From assembly GCF_015547515.1 (NCBI RefSeq), contig NZ_JADMVE010000001.1, positions 744,406-808,405 on the forward strand: a DNA stretch of 64,000 nt, written 5' to 3'. Under the pieces are notes generated by a model, which saw nothing but the letters and a program-made list of their open reading frames with translations, searched no databases and was not told where the DNA came from. The position numbers and the translations under genes are program-made. Shown here piece after piece: positions 42,592 through 51,744 of this stretch; within the stretch, counting starts at the first letter, position 1; each line of letters starts with the position of its first letter. The stretch is from Eubacterium sp. 1001713B170207_170306_E7 (GTDB taxonomy: Bacteria > Bacillota > Clostridia > Eubacteriales > Eubacteriaceae).

Positions 42592-43833
42592 ATGAATTGT
42601 GAGCTCGTTTCGGTTGGAACAGAACTTTTAACGGGAGACACCTTAAATACCAACGTTATGTTTTTGTCCAAGGAATTGTCCATAAATGGCTTCTCGGTGC
42701 TTTACCATACCACGGTGGGTGACAACCCCGGCCGTCTGAAATCGGTGATGATGAGGGCTTTGACCCGCAGCGATCTGATCATTACGACTGGTGGCCTCGG
42801 ACCTACCCAGGATGACCTGACCAAGGAAACCATCGCGGAAATCTTTGAAATGGAAATGGAACAGAGGCCGGAAATTGTCGCGAAGCTCAAGGCGTTTTTC
42901 GACCGCCGCGGGGTAGAGATGACAGAGAACAACCTGAGGCAGTCCTACGTGCCAAAGGGCGGCGTCATGCTGCCTAACCCCAGAGGCACCGCGCCGGGAA
43001 TTATGATCCAGAAGGACGGAAAAACCATTATCATGCTGCCTGGACCACCGCACGAAATGATGGGCATGTACGAGGATTGTGTGGAGCCTATCCTGCACCA
43101 GCTGAAAAACCAGCTCGTGATTTCACGATATTATAATCTTTCAGACATTGGTGAATCCACCGTGGAGGATACCATTATGGATATTATTGACCGCCAGGAT
43201 AATCCCACGGTCGCCACCTACGCCAAGCTGGGTGAGGTGATGATCCGCCTGACCGCCAACGGCGATGACCCCGAAACCATCAACGCTCTGCTGGACCGGT
43301 ATGAGAAAATCATCATCGAACGTTTTGGCAGCCACATCTTCACCCATTCCCAGGACAGCCTGGACGTGACTGTGGGCAAGCTCCTGATGGAAAAAAATCT
43401 GACGATCGCTTTGGCGGAATCCTGTACCGGAGGCCTTGTGGCCTCGAAGCTGGCAGAGATTCCCGGAATTTCGGAATCATTGAAAATGGGGCTGGTTACC
43501 TATTCCAATGAGGCGAAAATGCAGCTTTTGAATGTGAAGGCCGAAACGCTGGACCGCTACGGCGCCGTCAGTGAGCAGACGGCCCGCGAGATGTGTGAGC
43601 ACCTTAAGGAAATTTCAGGCTGTGACATTACCGCTTCGGTCACCGGAATCGCAGGACCTGGAGGCGGATCGCCTGAAAAGCCTGTGGGGCTTGTGTATAT
43701 CGGGGTTTGCGCCAGGGGTAAAACCATTATCAGAAAATATCTTTTTGAAGGCAGCCGAAAGATTGTCCAGCTGCGTACTGCCAATAAAGTTTTTCACTTA
43801 ATTCGTGAAGCAATCCTTGACAAAGCAGAATGA
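42592..43833 (+). CDS. cinA: Competence/damage-inducible protein CinA
   Basis: The 413-residue protein has an N-terminal MoaB/MogA-like domain (ELVSVGTELLTGDTLNTNV; TTGGLGPTQDDLTKE) and a C-terminal nicotinamide-nucleotide amidase domain (LAESCTGGLVASKLAE). It recycles NMN by deamidation, and in some bacteria ADP-ribose by the N-terminal domain. It sits just upstream of recA, as in many Firmicutes. The recA promoter lies inside its 3' end. Confidence 0.95.
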   Translation: MNCELVSVGTELLTGDTLNTNVMFLSKELSINGFSVLYHTTVGDNPGRLKSVMMRALTRSDLIITTGGLGPTQDDLTKETIAEIFEMEMEQRPEIVAKLKAFFDRRGVEMTENNLRQSYVPKGGVMLPNPRGTAPGIMIQKDGKTIIMLPGPPHEMMGMYEDCVEPILHQLKNQLVISRYYNLSDIGESTVEDTIMDIIDRQDNPTVATYAKLGEVMIRLTANGDDPETINALLDRYEKIIIERFGSHIFTHSQDSLDVTVGKLLMEKNLTIALAESCTGGLVASKLAEIPGISESLKMGLVTYSNEAKMQLLNVKAETLDRYGAVSEQTAREMCEHLKEISGCDITASVTGIAGPGGGSPEKPVGLVYIGVCARGKTIIRKYLFEGSRKIVQLRTANKVFHLIREAILDKAE

Positions 43834-43845
43834 TTTCTTTATAAT
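43817..43845 (+). promoter_or_regulatory. Consensus recA promoter inside the end of cinA
   Basis: TTGACA (43817-43822), 17-bp spacer, TATAAT (43840-43845), a perfect match to sigma-A consensus. Transcription should start near 43852. Confidence 0.9.
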
Positions 43846-43858
43846 ATAGATAGTGACA

Positions 43859-43870
43859 GAACGAACGTTC
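43859..43870 (+). promoter_or_regulatory. LexA (SOS/Cheo) box upstream of recA
   Basis: GAACGAACGTTC matches the Gram-positive SOS box GAAC-N4-GTTC exactly. It lies about 8-19 bp downstream of the predicted start site, where LexA would block transcription. Confidence 0.9.
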
Positions 43871-43904
43871 ACAGAACGCTTCGTGAAAAGCAGAGGAGAA
43901 TAGT

Positions 43905-45065
43905 ATGGCTGAAAAACGCAAACCATTAGAAAAAGTAGAAGAAAAAACAGACAACAGCGCAAAGCAGGAAGCTTTGAACGCCGCTTTAAAAAATATTGAA
44001 AAAACGTTTGGTAAAGGCGCGGTCATGCGTCTTGGCGATGAGAGTGCAAAGATGGATGTGGACGTTATCTCCACCTCCTCCATCGGCATTGATATGGCCC
44101 TTGGAATCGGTGGGGTGCCCCGTGGACGTATCATTGAGATTTACGGACCGGAATCCTCCGGTAAAACCACCATTGCCCTGCACATTGTAGCGGAAGCCCA
44201 GAAATCCGGCGGCAACGCCGCCTTTATCGATGCCGAACATGCGCTCGATCCCGTATACGCGAAAGCGCTGGGCGTGGACGTGGATAACCTGATCGTATCC
44301 CAGCCGGATACCGGTGAACAGGCCCTTGAAATTCTGGAAGCCCTGGTGCGAAGCGGCGCCATCGACGTAGCCGTTGTGGACTCCGTCGCGGCGCTGGTGC
44401 CCCGCGCGGAAATCGACGGGGAAATGGGAGACTCCCATGTAGGCTTACAGGCAAGACTGATGTCCCAGGCCCTCAGAAAGCTGGCCGGGATTATCAAAAA
44501 ATCCAACACTGCCGCGATTTTTATCAACCAGCTGCGTGAAAAGGTTGGGGTGATGTACGGGAACCCAGAGGTGACAACAGGCGGCCGCGCCTTAAAATTC
44601 TACTCCTCTGTCCGGATGGATATCCGCAGAATCGAGACGCTTAAAAAGGGAACCGACATGATCGGGAACCGCACCCGCGCCAAGATTGTCAAGAACAAAA
44701 TGGCGCCGCCGTTTAAAACCGCTGAGTTTGACATTATGTACGGCGAAGGAATCTCCAGAGAGGGAGATATTCTGGACATGGCGGTTGAGCTGGATATTAT
44801 TAAAAAGGCTGGTTCATGGTTCTCCTACGGCGAGGAACGCCTGGGACAGGGCCGTGATAAGGTCAAGGAATACCTTAAGGAAAATCCGGAGTTTGCCGAT
44901 GTGGTAGAACAGAAAATCCGTGATCATTTTGCTAAGAAGGACGAGCCGGAGACACCAGAAGAAGCACCTAAGGCTTCGGATAAAGACCAGGCGGAAATGG
45001 CCGCAGAACTATCCGATGAGGACATGGATGAATTCTTTGAGCTGAACGAGTTTGAAGAAGAATAA
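43905..45065 (+). CDS. recA: Recombinase RecA
   Basis: RecA (386 residues) catalyses strand exchange in homologous recombination and triggers LexA self-cleavage. Walker [17 protein letters not shown], the [20 protein letters not shown] loop and an acidic C-terminal tail ([19 protein letters not shown]) are present. It has a dedicated promoter with an SOS box. The usual neighbour recX is missing and is replaced by a 63-aa winged-helix-like ORF. Confidence 0.98.
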   Translation: MAEKRKPLEKVEEKTDNSAKQEALNAALKNIEKTFGKGAVMRLGDESAKMDVDVISTSSIGIDMALGIGGVPRGRIIEIYGPESSGKTTIALHIVAEAQKSGGNAAFIDAEHALDPVYAKALGVDVDNLIVSQPDTGEQALEILEALVRSGAIDVAVVDSVAALVPRAEIDGEMGDSHVGLQARLMSQALRKLAGIIKKSNTAAIFINQLREKVGVMYGNPEVTTGGRALKFYSSVRMDIRRIETLKKGTDMIGNRTRAKIVKNKMAPPFKTAEFDIMYGEGISREGDILDMAVELDIIKKAGSWFSYGEERLGQGRDKVKEYLKENPEFADVVEQKIRDHFAKKDEPETPEEAPKASDKDQAEMAAELSDEDMDEFFELNEFEEE

Positions 45066-45079
45066 ACAGGAGGAAAATC

Positions 45080-45271
45080 ATGGAATTAGCAGAATTAAAA
45101 CAAAAAGTACTGGAAGCCATGCGTGAAAACGGCGCGCCGATGAATGCCGGCGCGGTTCAGAAGGCACTGGACGTCGACCGCAAGGAAATTGATAAAGCCT
45201 TTAAGGAATTAAAAGCTGAGGGCGCCATCGTATCACCGGTCCGCTGCAAATGGGAACCGGCAGACAAATAA
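45080..45271 (+). CDS. Small winged-helix-like protein after recA
   Basis: This 63-residue basic/acidic protein begins MELAELKQKVLEAMRENGAP and contains a helix-turn-helix-like core (NAGAVQKALDVDRKEIDKAF) followed by a wing-like strand. It is 14 bp after recA behind CAGGAGG, so it is cotranscribed and probably SOS-induced. No function is known to me. It could be a DNA-binding helper of recA or a regulator. Confidence 0.72.
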   Translation: MELAELKQKVLEAMRENGAPMNAGAVQKALDVDRKEIDKAFKELKAEGAIVSPVRCKWEPADK

Positions 45272-45283
45272 GAAAGCGGACAG

Positions 45284-45319
45284 AAAAGGGTGCGTACAGT
45301 CCTGTATGTGCCCTTTTTT
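45284..45319 (+). terminator. Terminator after the recA operon
   Basis: AAAAGGGTGCGTACAG / CTGTATGTGCCCTTTT with a 2-nt loop and a T-run. Confidence 0.85.
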
Positions 45320-45323
45320 AATG

Positions 45324-45347
45324 GCACGGCGCAAAAGTGTGCCGTGC
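45324..45347. repeat. 24-nt hairpin repeat, copy A (minus orientation)
   Basis: Imperfect palindrome with 7-bp arms GCACGGC/GCCGTGC. Read on the minus strand it matches copies B (57607-57630) and C (59869-59892) with only two or three differences. It lies between the recA-operon terminator and dinB. It has no T-run of its own in the plus direction. Confidence 0.7.
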
Positions 45348-45381
45348 TCTGTGGGAAACTTTTGTGCTTGGAGGTGAGAAA

Positions 45382-46614
45382 GTGGAAAGGATACGCCGGA
45401 TTCTTCATTGTGATCTCAACAGCTTTTATGCCTCGGTGGAGCTTTTATCCCATCCGGAGCTTAAGGAACAGCCTGTGGCTGTCTGCGGCAATCCGGAAAA
45501 CCGGCACGGCATTATACTGGCTAAAAATGAAGCGGCCAAAAAATTTAAGATTCAGACAGCGGAGACCGTCTATCAGGCTAAGCGGAAATGTCCGGAGCTG
45601 ATCCTGCTGCCGCCCCACCATGACCTGTACCGTCATTATTCAAAAATCATCAATGAAATTTACAATGAGTTTACCGATAAGGTGGAGCCCTTCAGCATTG
45701 ACGAGTCCTGGCTGGATGTGACGGATACCATGCATCTTTTTGGCGGCAGCGGTACAGCCATGGGCGATCTGGTGCGTACGACCGTCAGGGAGCGCACGAA
45801 GCTGACCATTTCGGTAGGTGTTTCCTACAATAAAATTTTTGCCAAGCTGGGCAGTGATTATAAAAAGCCCGATGCGGTGACCGTCATTACACCGCAGAAT
45901 TATAAAACGCTGCTGTGGCCCCTGCCGGTCACAGATCTCATCTATGTGGGCAAGAGCGCCTTCAGGAAGCTGAAATGCTATGGAATAAAGACCATTGGGG
46001 ATCTGGCAGTCTCGGACCGTTCTGTGCTTTCTCACGATATGGGGAAAATGGGGGAGATGCTCCACGATTACGCCAATGGGCTGGACGACAGCCCGGTACG
46101 CTCAGCCACTGAGCCGAGGGAAGTAAAGTCGGTGGGACACGGCAACACCTTTGGCAGGGATCTGGAAAATATGGAGGATGTGAAAAAGGGGCTGTACCCG
46201 CTGGCCGAAACAGTCGCAAAGCGTCTTAAGGGTTACCGGCTGAAATGCCGGGGTGTGCAGGTAATGATTAAGGATCCGGATTTCCGCCAGATTTCAAGGC
46301 AGATCACCCTGAGCCATCCGACGCAGCTGTTTAAAGAAATCTTTGACGCCTCGGTAGCTCTGGTGGATAAATACTGGGATTTCACCAAGGGAATCCGCAT
46401 GCTCACGGTAACCGGGATCAATCTGGTGAGCGCGGACACCTGCGAACCGGAGCAGCTGAGCTTATTTGGCGGCGACAGCGTAGAAAAACGTGAGAAGCTG
46501 GAAAAGGTGGAGGCCGCCATGGACAAACTGAAGAAAAAATATGGCGACGCCATCATTTATACGGGTACCGCGCTTGAAAAAAATGACCATCAGAAAAAAG
46601 ACCCATCCGAATAA
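45382..46614 (+). CDS. dinB: Y-family DNA polymerase IV
   Basis: The start is GTG 45382 behind GGAGGTGAG, giving 410 residues (MERIRRILHCDLNSFYASVE). Translesion polymerase motifs are present: HCDLNSFYASVE (catalytic Asp), FSIDESWLDVTD (catalytic Asp-Glu), and the helix-hairpin-helix region IKTIGDLAVSD. No LexA box is visible directly upstream, although recA just before it is SOS-controlled. The gene ends in a terminator that overlaps its last codons. Confidence 0.93.
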   Translation: MERIRRILHCDLNSFYASVELLSHPELKEQPVAVCGNPENRHGIILAKNEAAKKFKIQTAETVYQAKRKCPELILLPPHHDLYRHYSKIINEIYNEFTDKVEPFSIDESWLDVTDTMHLFGGSGTAMGDLVRTTVRERTKLTISVGVSYNKIFAKLGSDYKKPDAVTVITPQNYKTLLWPLPVTDLIYVGKSAFRKLKCYGIKTIGDLAVSDRSVLSHDMGKMGEMLHDYANGLDDSPVRSATEPREVKSVGHGNTFGRDLENMEDVKKGLYPLAETVAKRLKGYRLKCRGVQVMIKDPDFRQISRQITLSHPTQLFKEIFDASVALVDKYWDFTKGIRMLTVTGINLVSADTCEPEQLSLFGGDSVEKREKLEKVEAAMDKLKKKYGDAIIYTGTALEKNDHQKKDPSE

Positions 46615-46630
46615 AAGGATGGGTCTTTTG
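46596..46630 (+). terminator. Terminator overlapping the end of dinB
   Basis: AAAAGACCCATCC / GGATGGGTCTTTT with an 8-nt loop. The left arm is coding sequence, and the convergent glpF gene may use it in the other direction. Confidence 0.88.
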
Positions 46631-46664
46631 GAAAGTTCGCTGTATGAATTTTATAAAAAGAAGC

Positions 46665-47399
46665 TTATCCTAAAATGACTGCGCTGGCAAGCAGAGCACC
46701 CAGAACGGCGCCGATCAATGGACCGACAACCGGAACCAGTGCGTAGCCCCAGTCAGAGGAGCCCTTGTTCGGAATTGGCAGAATGGCGTGAGCAATACGG
46801 GGAGACAAGTCTCTGGCAGGGTTCATGGCGAATCCGGTGGTACCGCCAAGCGAGAAACCACAGGACATGATGATGGCATAGACAAAGAAATAATTCAGGC
46901 CGACATCACTGACGCCGCTCATACCTGCATGGCCGATTGCGACAATAAAGAATACCAGTGCGAAGGTTGCTGCGGCTTCGCACAGGATATTCTGGGGGAT
47001 ATTACGGATCTGAGGACCTGTACAGAAGGTTCCTCTAATCGTATCCGCATCTTCGGTGGCAGCAAATTGAGGTCTGTAAACAACCCATACGAGGATTGCG
47101 CCGACTAAACCGCCAAGCATCTGTGCAAGAATATAACCCGGAACAGATGCCCACGGGAATGCACCGATCACGGCTAAGCCGACTGTCAGAACAGGATTGA
47201 AATGTGCACCGGATTGTGCACCAAAGGCCATGGCCGGCAGCATAACTGCAAGACCCCAGCCAAGCATAATATAAACAGCACCAGCGCCTTTAAAGCCGGA
47301 CTTGTTCAAATTGACCGCGGCACAAACGCCGTCGCCTAATAATACAAGCAGCGCTGTTCCGATAAATTCTGACATGTACGAAAGCATTGTAACTTCCAT
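46665..47399 (-). CDS. glpF: Glycerol facilitator / MIP-family channel with an NPV motif
   Basis: This 244-residue, six-helix major-intrinsic-protein channel has AAGGAGGG before ATG 47399. The second pore motif is the canonical MNPARD; Asp after NPAR is typical of glycerol facilitators. The first is HFNPV instead of HxNPA. It probably passes glycerol or other small neutral solutes through the cytoplasmic membrane. An upstream cre-like site (47433-47446) suggests control by catabolite repression. No glpK or glpD is adjacent. Confidence 0.9.
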   Translation of the reverse strand: MEVTMLSYMSEFIGTALLVLLGDGVCAAVNLNKSGFKGAGAVYIMLGWGLAVMLPAMAFGAQSGAHFNPVLTVGLAVIGAFPWASVPGYILAQMLGGLVGAILVWVVYRPQFAATEDADTIRGTFCTGPQIRNIPQNILCEAAATFALVFFIVAIGHAGMSGVSDVGLNYFFVYAIIMSCGFSLGGTTGFAMNPARDLSPRIAHAILPIPNKGSSDWGYALVPVVGPLIGAVLGALLASAVILG

Positions 47400-47432
47400 G
47401 TTTTTCCCTCCTTATTCAATGATAAATAGAAA

Positions 47433-47446
47433 TAATAGCGTTTACA
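47433..47446 (-). promoter_or_regulatory. CcpA (cre) site upstream of glpF
   Basis: Minus-strand TGTAAACGCTATTA matches the cre consensus (TGWAARCGYTWNCW) at 13 of 14 positions. It lies about 35-50 bp before the glpF start codon. Confidence 0.6.
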
Positions 47447-47636
47447 CAAGAACAAAGCCGAAACGGTTTTGCGACTATGTAGTAATAAGAACGATACAGC
47501 GTTTTCTTTCGCTACATATATAATACACCCATTTGAGATAAATTCATATTGAATTAAGGTTATAACAGATATAACCTGAAATTATGTTAAAGTTGAAGCC
47601 CTGCGAGTGTGCTTTACTGAAAATGCTTTACGGCAT
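47447..47636. other. Intergenic region upstream of glpF
   Basis: An AT-rich gap that should hold the glpF promoter. TATTAT/TATATA boxes on the minus strand near 47510-47530 are possible -10 elements. No coding frame is convincing. Confidence 0.35.
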
Positions 47637-47637
47637 T

Positions 47638-47672
47638 ATAAAAACAGCAGATCCGGGAATCTGCTGTTTCAT
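47638..47672 (-). terminator. Terminator after the flotillin gene
   Basis: On the minus strand, AAACAGCAGAT / ATCTGCTGTTT with a 6-nt loop followed by TTTAT. Confidence 0.85.
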
Positions 47673-47679
47673 CAGTGTC

Positions 47680-49236
47680 TTATTTGTTTTTGCGCTCGGC
47701 ATCATGCTGCTTAACGTCCTTTGCCATCTGGCGCAGCGCATCGAGCGTGGATATTTCGTCCAGATCTGGCGTCAGTGTTTCGATGGGTTCTTCAGGATCC
47801 GGCGCCGGTTCTGGCTTTTGGGGCTGGGCCTTGGGTTCCGGCCGCGTCTGCGTTTTTTCTCGGGCTGGTGCTTCGGGGGCGGGAGGGGTATCCTCCAGAT
47901 CGTCCATCGCTTCACCGCTCAGGCAGCTGGAGATCAGGTCCTTGAGATCGAGTCCGGTGCCATCCTTAACCGCGTTGAAGATCTGGCTGGCGGCGCCAGT
48001 GACATCCTGAACCATCTTTGTTTCGTTTCCGTTGCCGTACATGGTGATGGAGTCCACCTTTTCCATGGGTTTGGCGGCAGCTTCCACCATTTCCGGCAGC
48101 TTTTCGATGACCATCTTGACAACAGACGGTCCTGTCATCTTACGCATGGCCAGGGCTTCCTTTTCGATGGCGGCCGCCTTGGCCTCACCGATGGCCCGAA
48201 TCCCTTCGGCCTCCTTCTGGCTGGCGTAGAGCTTGGCGTCGGCGTCAAATTCCGCCTTGGCCTTATCGGCTTCGGCCTTCTTTCCAATATCGGCCATATA
48301 TTCATTTTCACGGATACGGATTTCCTGCTGCTTCAGCTCGACTTCCTTCTGGGCTTTGATGATTTCAACTTCCTGCTGCTTGCTGACCAGAGCCTTGTTC
48401 TGTTCTTCCTTTTCGATGTCGTAGGCCACATCGGACTGTGCCTTGGCGATGGCGCTCTCACGGTGGTAGCCCGCGATCTGAACATCTTTTTCCTTGGTTT
48501 TTTCTTCGACGGCTACCTGGTTGGCCAGCTCGATTTCCTTGCTCTCACGTTCGGCCTGGGACTGCTTGATCCGTGATTCCTTTTCGGCCTGGGCTCTCGC
48601 CACATCGGCTTCTTTTTTGATTTCGGCAGAGTTTTTAACCGCCAGGTTTTTCAGAACCTCATTGTTGTCCGTAAAGGACTGAATGGTCAGGTTAATGATT
48701 TCCATGCCCATTTTCTGAAGGTCCTCCTCGGCAGAGGTGACACACTGGTTGGCGAATTTTTCACGGTTCTGGACAAGGTCCTCAACGCTGAGGCCGCCCA
48801 TGCCGCTTCGGATGGTGCCCTCCAGAATCTGCTTGACCATGTCACGGATTTCGTCAATGCGCTTGGTCGAGAACTGTTCAGCGGCCAGCAGCAGGTATTC
48901 GGGCTTGCTGGAGATTTTGACATTGGCCACGGCGTTGACCTTGACGCCGATGTAATCCTTGGTGGGAATATATTCGGAGGTGTCAATATCCACCTGCATG
49001 GTGGACAGGCTCAGGCGGTATGCCTTTTCCAGATAAGGGATAACGATTTTTGCACCGCCGCCCGGCACCACCTTGATCTTGCTGGTGCCGATCACATTTC
49101 CCTGCGCGTCCTTGATGGGGTGCGAAAAAGGTGATGAAATCAGCAGTGCCTCGGATGGCGGGGCCTTTTTATAGCCGGTCATCAGTAAGATAACCACGGC
49201 GATGATAACAATACCGATAATAATAAATGTAAGCAT
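47680..49236 (-). CDS. floT: Flotillin-like SPFH-domain membrane scaffold protein
   Basis: The 518-residue protein has an N-terminal membrane hairpin (MLTFIIIGIVIIAVVILLMT), an SPFH/PHB domain (about 25-200), and a long Glu/Ala/Lys-rich coiled coil (about 200-390, with repeated QAEKESRIKQSQAERESKEI-like units). The low-complexity tail is rich in Pro/Glu/Ala (about 455-505). Flotillins organise membrane microdomains and help assemble signalling and secretion complexes. A 78-aa ORF lies upstream in the same direction and may be cotranscribed. GAGGAAGGAAA lies before the ATG. Confidence 0.93.
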   Translation of the reverse strand: MLTFIIIGIVIIAVVILLMTGYKKAPPSEALLISSPFSHPIKDAQGNVIGTSKIKVVPGGGAKIVIPYLEKAYRLSLSTMQVDIDTSEYIPTKDYIGVKVNAVANVKISSKPEYLLLAAEQFSTKRIDEIRDMVKQILEGTIRSGMGGLSVEDLVQNREKFANQCVTSAEEDLQKMGMEIINLTIQSFTDNNEVLKNLAVKNSAEIKKEADVARAQAEKESRIKQSQAERESKEIELANQVAVEEKTKEKDVQIAGYHRESAIAKAQSDVAYDIEKEEQNKALVSKQQEVEIIKAQKEVELKQQEIRIRENEYMADIGKKAEADKAKAEFDADAKLYASQKEAEGIRAIGEAKAAAIEKEALAMRKMTGPSVVKMVIEKLPEMVEAAAKPMEKVDSITMYGNGNETKMVQDVTGAASQIFNAVKDGTGLDLKDLISSCLSGEAMDDLEDTPPAPEAPAREKTQTRPEPKAQPQKPEPAPDPEEPIETLTPDLDEISTLDALRQMAKDVKQHDAERKNK

Positions 49237-49268
49237 AATAATTTCCTTCCTCTCAAAAAATTCTGTGC

Positions 49269-49505
49269 TTAACGCGCGTCTTCAGGGTCGATCTTTAATT
49301 TGTAGGTTTCGGGATTATCCGCCAGTTTCTGGATCAGCACCTTGCACGTAATACAGAGCTGAATGGTTTCAAAGTTTTTGTTTTTTTCCGCCAGATCCTG
49401 AACCTTATTGATCTCATCCCAGGTCAACAGGCGGAGTTCTTCTGCTTCCTTCAGCGTATAGGCAGATTTGTCCCGGATATAAGGCAGGACTTCTTCAATT
49501 TTCAC
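49269..49505 (-). CDS. Small helical protein upstream of flotillin gene
   Basis: The 78-residue soluble, helix-rich protein begins MKIEEVLPYIRDKSAYTLKE and ends KLKIDPEDAR; it has two Cys (CITC). AGGAGG stands before ATG 49505. It is 32 bp ahead of the flotillin gene in the same direction, so the two probably form an operon. I recognise no family. Confidence 0.65.
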   Translation of the reverse strand: MKIEEVLPYIRDKSAYTLKEAEELRLLTWDEINKVQDLAEKNKNFETIQLCITCKVLIQKLADNPETYKLKIDPEDAR

Positions 49506-49628
49506 GGTTTACCTCCTGTTAATAAAAATAACCATTTCAAACACCTTAATTTCTTATATCTCCTTTCTTAACCTTATTATAGCACGTCCGTCTTGGTTTG
49601 TGGTGCTTTTCTAAAAAATTAGCAATCA

Positions 49629-49657
49629 TTGATTTAAAGCGGTGATTAGGGTAAAAT
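49629..49657 (+). promoter_or_regulatory. Promoter of htrA
   Basis: TTGATT (49629-49634), 17-bp spacer, TAAAAT (49652-49657). It implies a 5' leader of about 155 nt. The rest of the 317-bp gap (49506-49822) holds the promoter of the minus-strand 78-aa gene and no coding frame. Confidence 0.6.
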
Positions 49658-49822
49658 AGAAAAAGACGGCAGCTGATGGCGGCGGCGCTGCAAAAATGTG
49701 AAAAAAGCCTAAATTTCAGCGCGCTTTCACGAACCGTTCATAAAACCGTCACATTCTCCATTTAGAATAAGGCTATCAACAAAAATAAAAGCGATAAGCG
49801 GCTTAAATAAATGGAGGATCCA

Positions 49823-51055
49823 ATGAACGATCAATATACAAACAATCAGTTTACAAACAATAATGATGAAGAACCCAAGGTAGAAAACGCTCTGGTGCCC
49901 ATTGAGAGCAGCCAGAAGAAGAAAAAACGCTTTGCAGGTAAAAATGGTTTCGCGAAGAAAACAGGGACCATGATGGCAGTGGGGCTGGTGCTTTCCGGCG
50001 CCTGCGGCTTTGGCGGCGGTATGCTGGCCAGCAATCTGGGCGGAAACAACAAAAGTGTGATGTACCAGTCGGTGGAGCGCACCAGCACCAACTCCAGTGA
50101 GAGCAGTAATTCCGGGGCCATGACCACTCAGCAGATCGCTGAATCGGCAGGGAACTCGGTGGTTGAGATCAAGACCGAAACGGTGACAAAGGACAGCCGT
50201 CTGCAGCAGGCCGTGTCTGAGGGCGCAGGCAGCGGCGTCATCGTCACCAGTGACGGCTATGTGGTGACCAATAACCATGTCATCGACGGCGCCAGCAAAA
50301 TTACCGTAACGCTGAAATCCGGCGAAAGCTATGAAGCCACTCTGGTTGGTACAGACGCCACCTCGGATGTGGCGCTGCTCAAAATCAACGCCAATGACCT
50401 GCAGCCGGCCGTTATGGGCGATTCGGACAAGCTGAGTGTGGGCGAAACTGTTGTGGCCATCGGGAACCCGCTGGGTGAGCTGGGCGGCACGGTCACCGAT
50501 GGGATTATCTCAGCCCTGAACCGTGAGATTACCATCGACGGCGACACCATGAACCTGCTTCAGACAAACGCCGCCATTAATCCTGGCAACTCCGGCGGCG
50601 GCCTGTTTAATGAATACGGCGAGCTGGTGGGAATCGTGGACGCGAAGTCAACCGGTACCGGCGTGGAGGGCCTTGGTTTTGCCATCCCGATCAATGATGT
50701 GAAAACAGTGGTAGAATCCTTATCCCAAAACGGCTATGTGAAGGGCCGCCCGAGCCTTGGCGTGTCTCTGGTGGATGTCAGCTCGGCTGAAACCGCCATG
50801 CAGTACCGCGTGTCTGAAATGGGCGTGTATGTGGCAAAGGTCTCAGATAACTCGGGCGCGTCCGCTGCGGGTATTCAGTCCGGCGACATGATTACCGCGA
50901 TTGACGGCACGGCCGTTTCAAGCGCGGCGGATGTCAAGACGGCCATTAAGAGCCACCAGGTGGGCGACACCGTTAAAATCGAGGTACAGAGAAACGGCAG
51001 TATGCTGACCTTAAACGCGACGCTGGGAGAGGAAACACCAACCACGAATAACTAA
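49823..51055 (+). CDS. htrA: HtrA/DegP-like membrane-anchored serine protease
   Basis: ATG 49823 has GGAGG at 49813-49817 (an earlier ATG at 49811 overlaps it). The 410-residue protein has a cytoplasmic polar N-terminus, one membrane helix (about 50-72), a trypsin-like domain with His (YVVTNNHVIDG), Asp (ATSDVALLKI) and Ser (NPGNSGGGLFN), and a C-terminal PDZ domain. It degrades misfolded exported proteins. A response regulator and histidine kinase follow at once, suggesting an envelope-stress circuit (inference). Confidence 0.93.
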   Translation: MNDQYTNNQFTNNNDEEPKVENALVPIESSQKKKKRFAGKNGFAKKTGTMMAVGLVLSGACGFGGGMLASNLGGNNKSVMYQSVERTSTNSSESSNSGAMTTQQIAESAGNSVVEIKTETVTKDSRLQQAVSEGAGSGVIVTSDGYVVTNNHVIDGASKITVTLKSGESYEATLVGTDATSDVALLKINANDLQPAVMGDSDKLSVGETVVAIGNPLGELGGTVTDGIISALNREITIDGDTMNLLQTNAAINPGNSGGGLFNEYGELVGIVDAKSTGTGVEGLGFAIPINDVKTVVESLSQNGYVKGRPSLGVSLVDVSSAETAMQYRVSEMGVYVAKVSDNSGASAAGIQSGDMITAIDGTAVSSAADVKTAIKSHQVGDTVKIEVQRNGSMLTLNATLGEETPTTNN

Positions 51056-51075
51056 CAGAAAAAAGAGGTAAAGAA

Positions 51076-51744
51076 ATGTACCGGATTTTAATGGTTGATG
51101 ATGAGGAGAAAATACGGGCGATCGTAAAAAAATACGCGGAGTTTGAAGGCAACGAGGTCGTTGAGGCCGCCGATGGTATGGAGGCGGTGGAGCTGGCCAA
51201 AAGCCAGGACTTTGACATCATTATTCTGGATATTATGATGCCGGAGCTCGATGGCTTCTCAGCCTGCAAGGAGATCCGCAAATATAAGGATACGCCGGTC
51301 ATCATGCTCTCCGCCAGAGGCGAGGAGTATGACCGGATCCACGGCTTTGAACTGGGCATTGACGACTATGTCGTCAAGCCCTTTTCGCCTAAGGAGCTGA
51401 TGATGCGTGTGGGTGCGATTCTCAAAAGGAGAGGCGGAACACAGGAAAACAAGGATGTGGTAAAAATTGGAGAGCTGGCGGTGGACTTCGCTGGCCGCCG
51501 GGTTACAATTGCCGGAAAACCGGTTGAGATGACCCCGAAGGAATATGATCTCTTTTTTTACATGGTGCGCAACCGGGGCATTGCCCTGACGCGCGAAAAG
51601 CTTATTACCAACGTCTGGGGCTATGATTTTTACGGTGACGACCGGACCCTGGATACCCATATTAAGCTGCTGAGAAAAAGCCTGGGGGATTACAGCAAGT
51701 GTATTGTCACACTGCGTGGAGTAGGATACCGCTTTGAGGCTTAA
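51076..51744 (+). CDS. OmpR/PhoB-family response regulator
   Basis: The 222-residue protein consists of a receiver domain (phospho-acceptor Asp in IIILDIMMPELDGF; Lys in DYVVKPFSPKEL) and a winged-helix DNA-binding domain (RTLDTHIKLLRKSLG). It is 21 bp after htrA and overlaps the sensor kinase by 11 bp. It probably regulates htrA and other envelope functions in response to the partner kinase. Confidence 0.95.
   Translation: MYRILMVDDEEKIRAIVKKYAEFEGNEVVEAADGMEAVELAKSQDFDIIILDIMMPELDGFSACKEIRKYKDTPVIMLSARGEEYDRIHGFELGIDDYVVKPFSPKELMMRVGAILKRRGGTQENKDVVKIGELAVDFAGRRVTIAGKPVEMTPKEYDLFFYMVRNRGIALTREKLITNVWGYDFYGDDRTLDTHIKLLRKSLGDYSKCIVTLRGVGYRFEA

Noticed and set aside
45272-45381. LexA box for dinB
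   Set aside because: No GAAC-N4-GTTC in the gap; the inverted repeats there are a terminator and the 24-nt hairpin element.
47584-48576. Plus-strand frame of about 330 codons antisense to flotillin
   Set aside because: Composition is Phe/Leu/Gly-rich mirror of the Glu/Lys coiled coil of flotillin. It has no ribosome site and overlaps the terminator.
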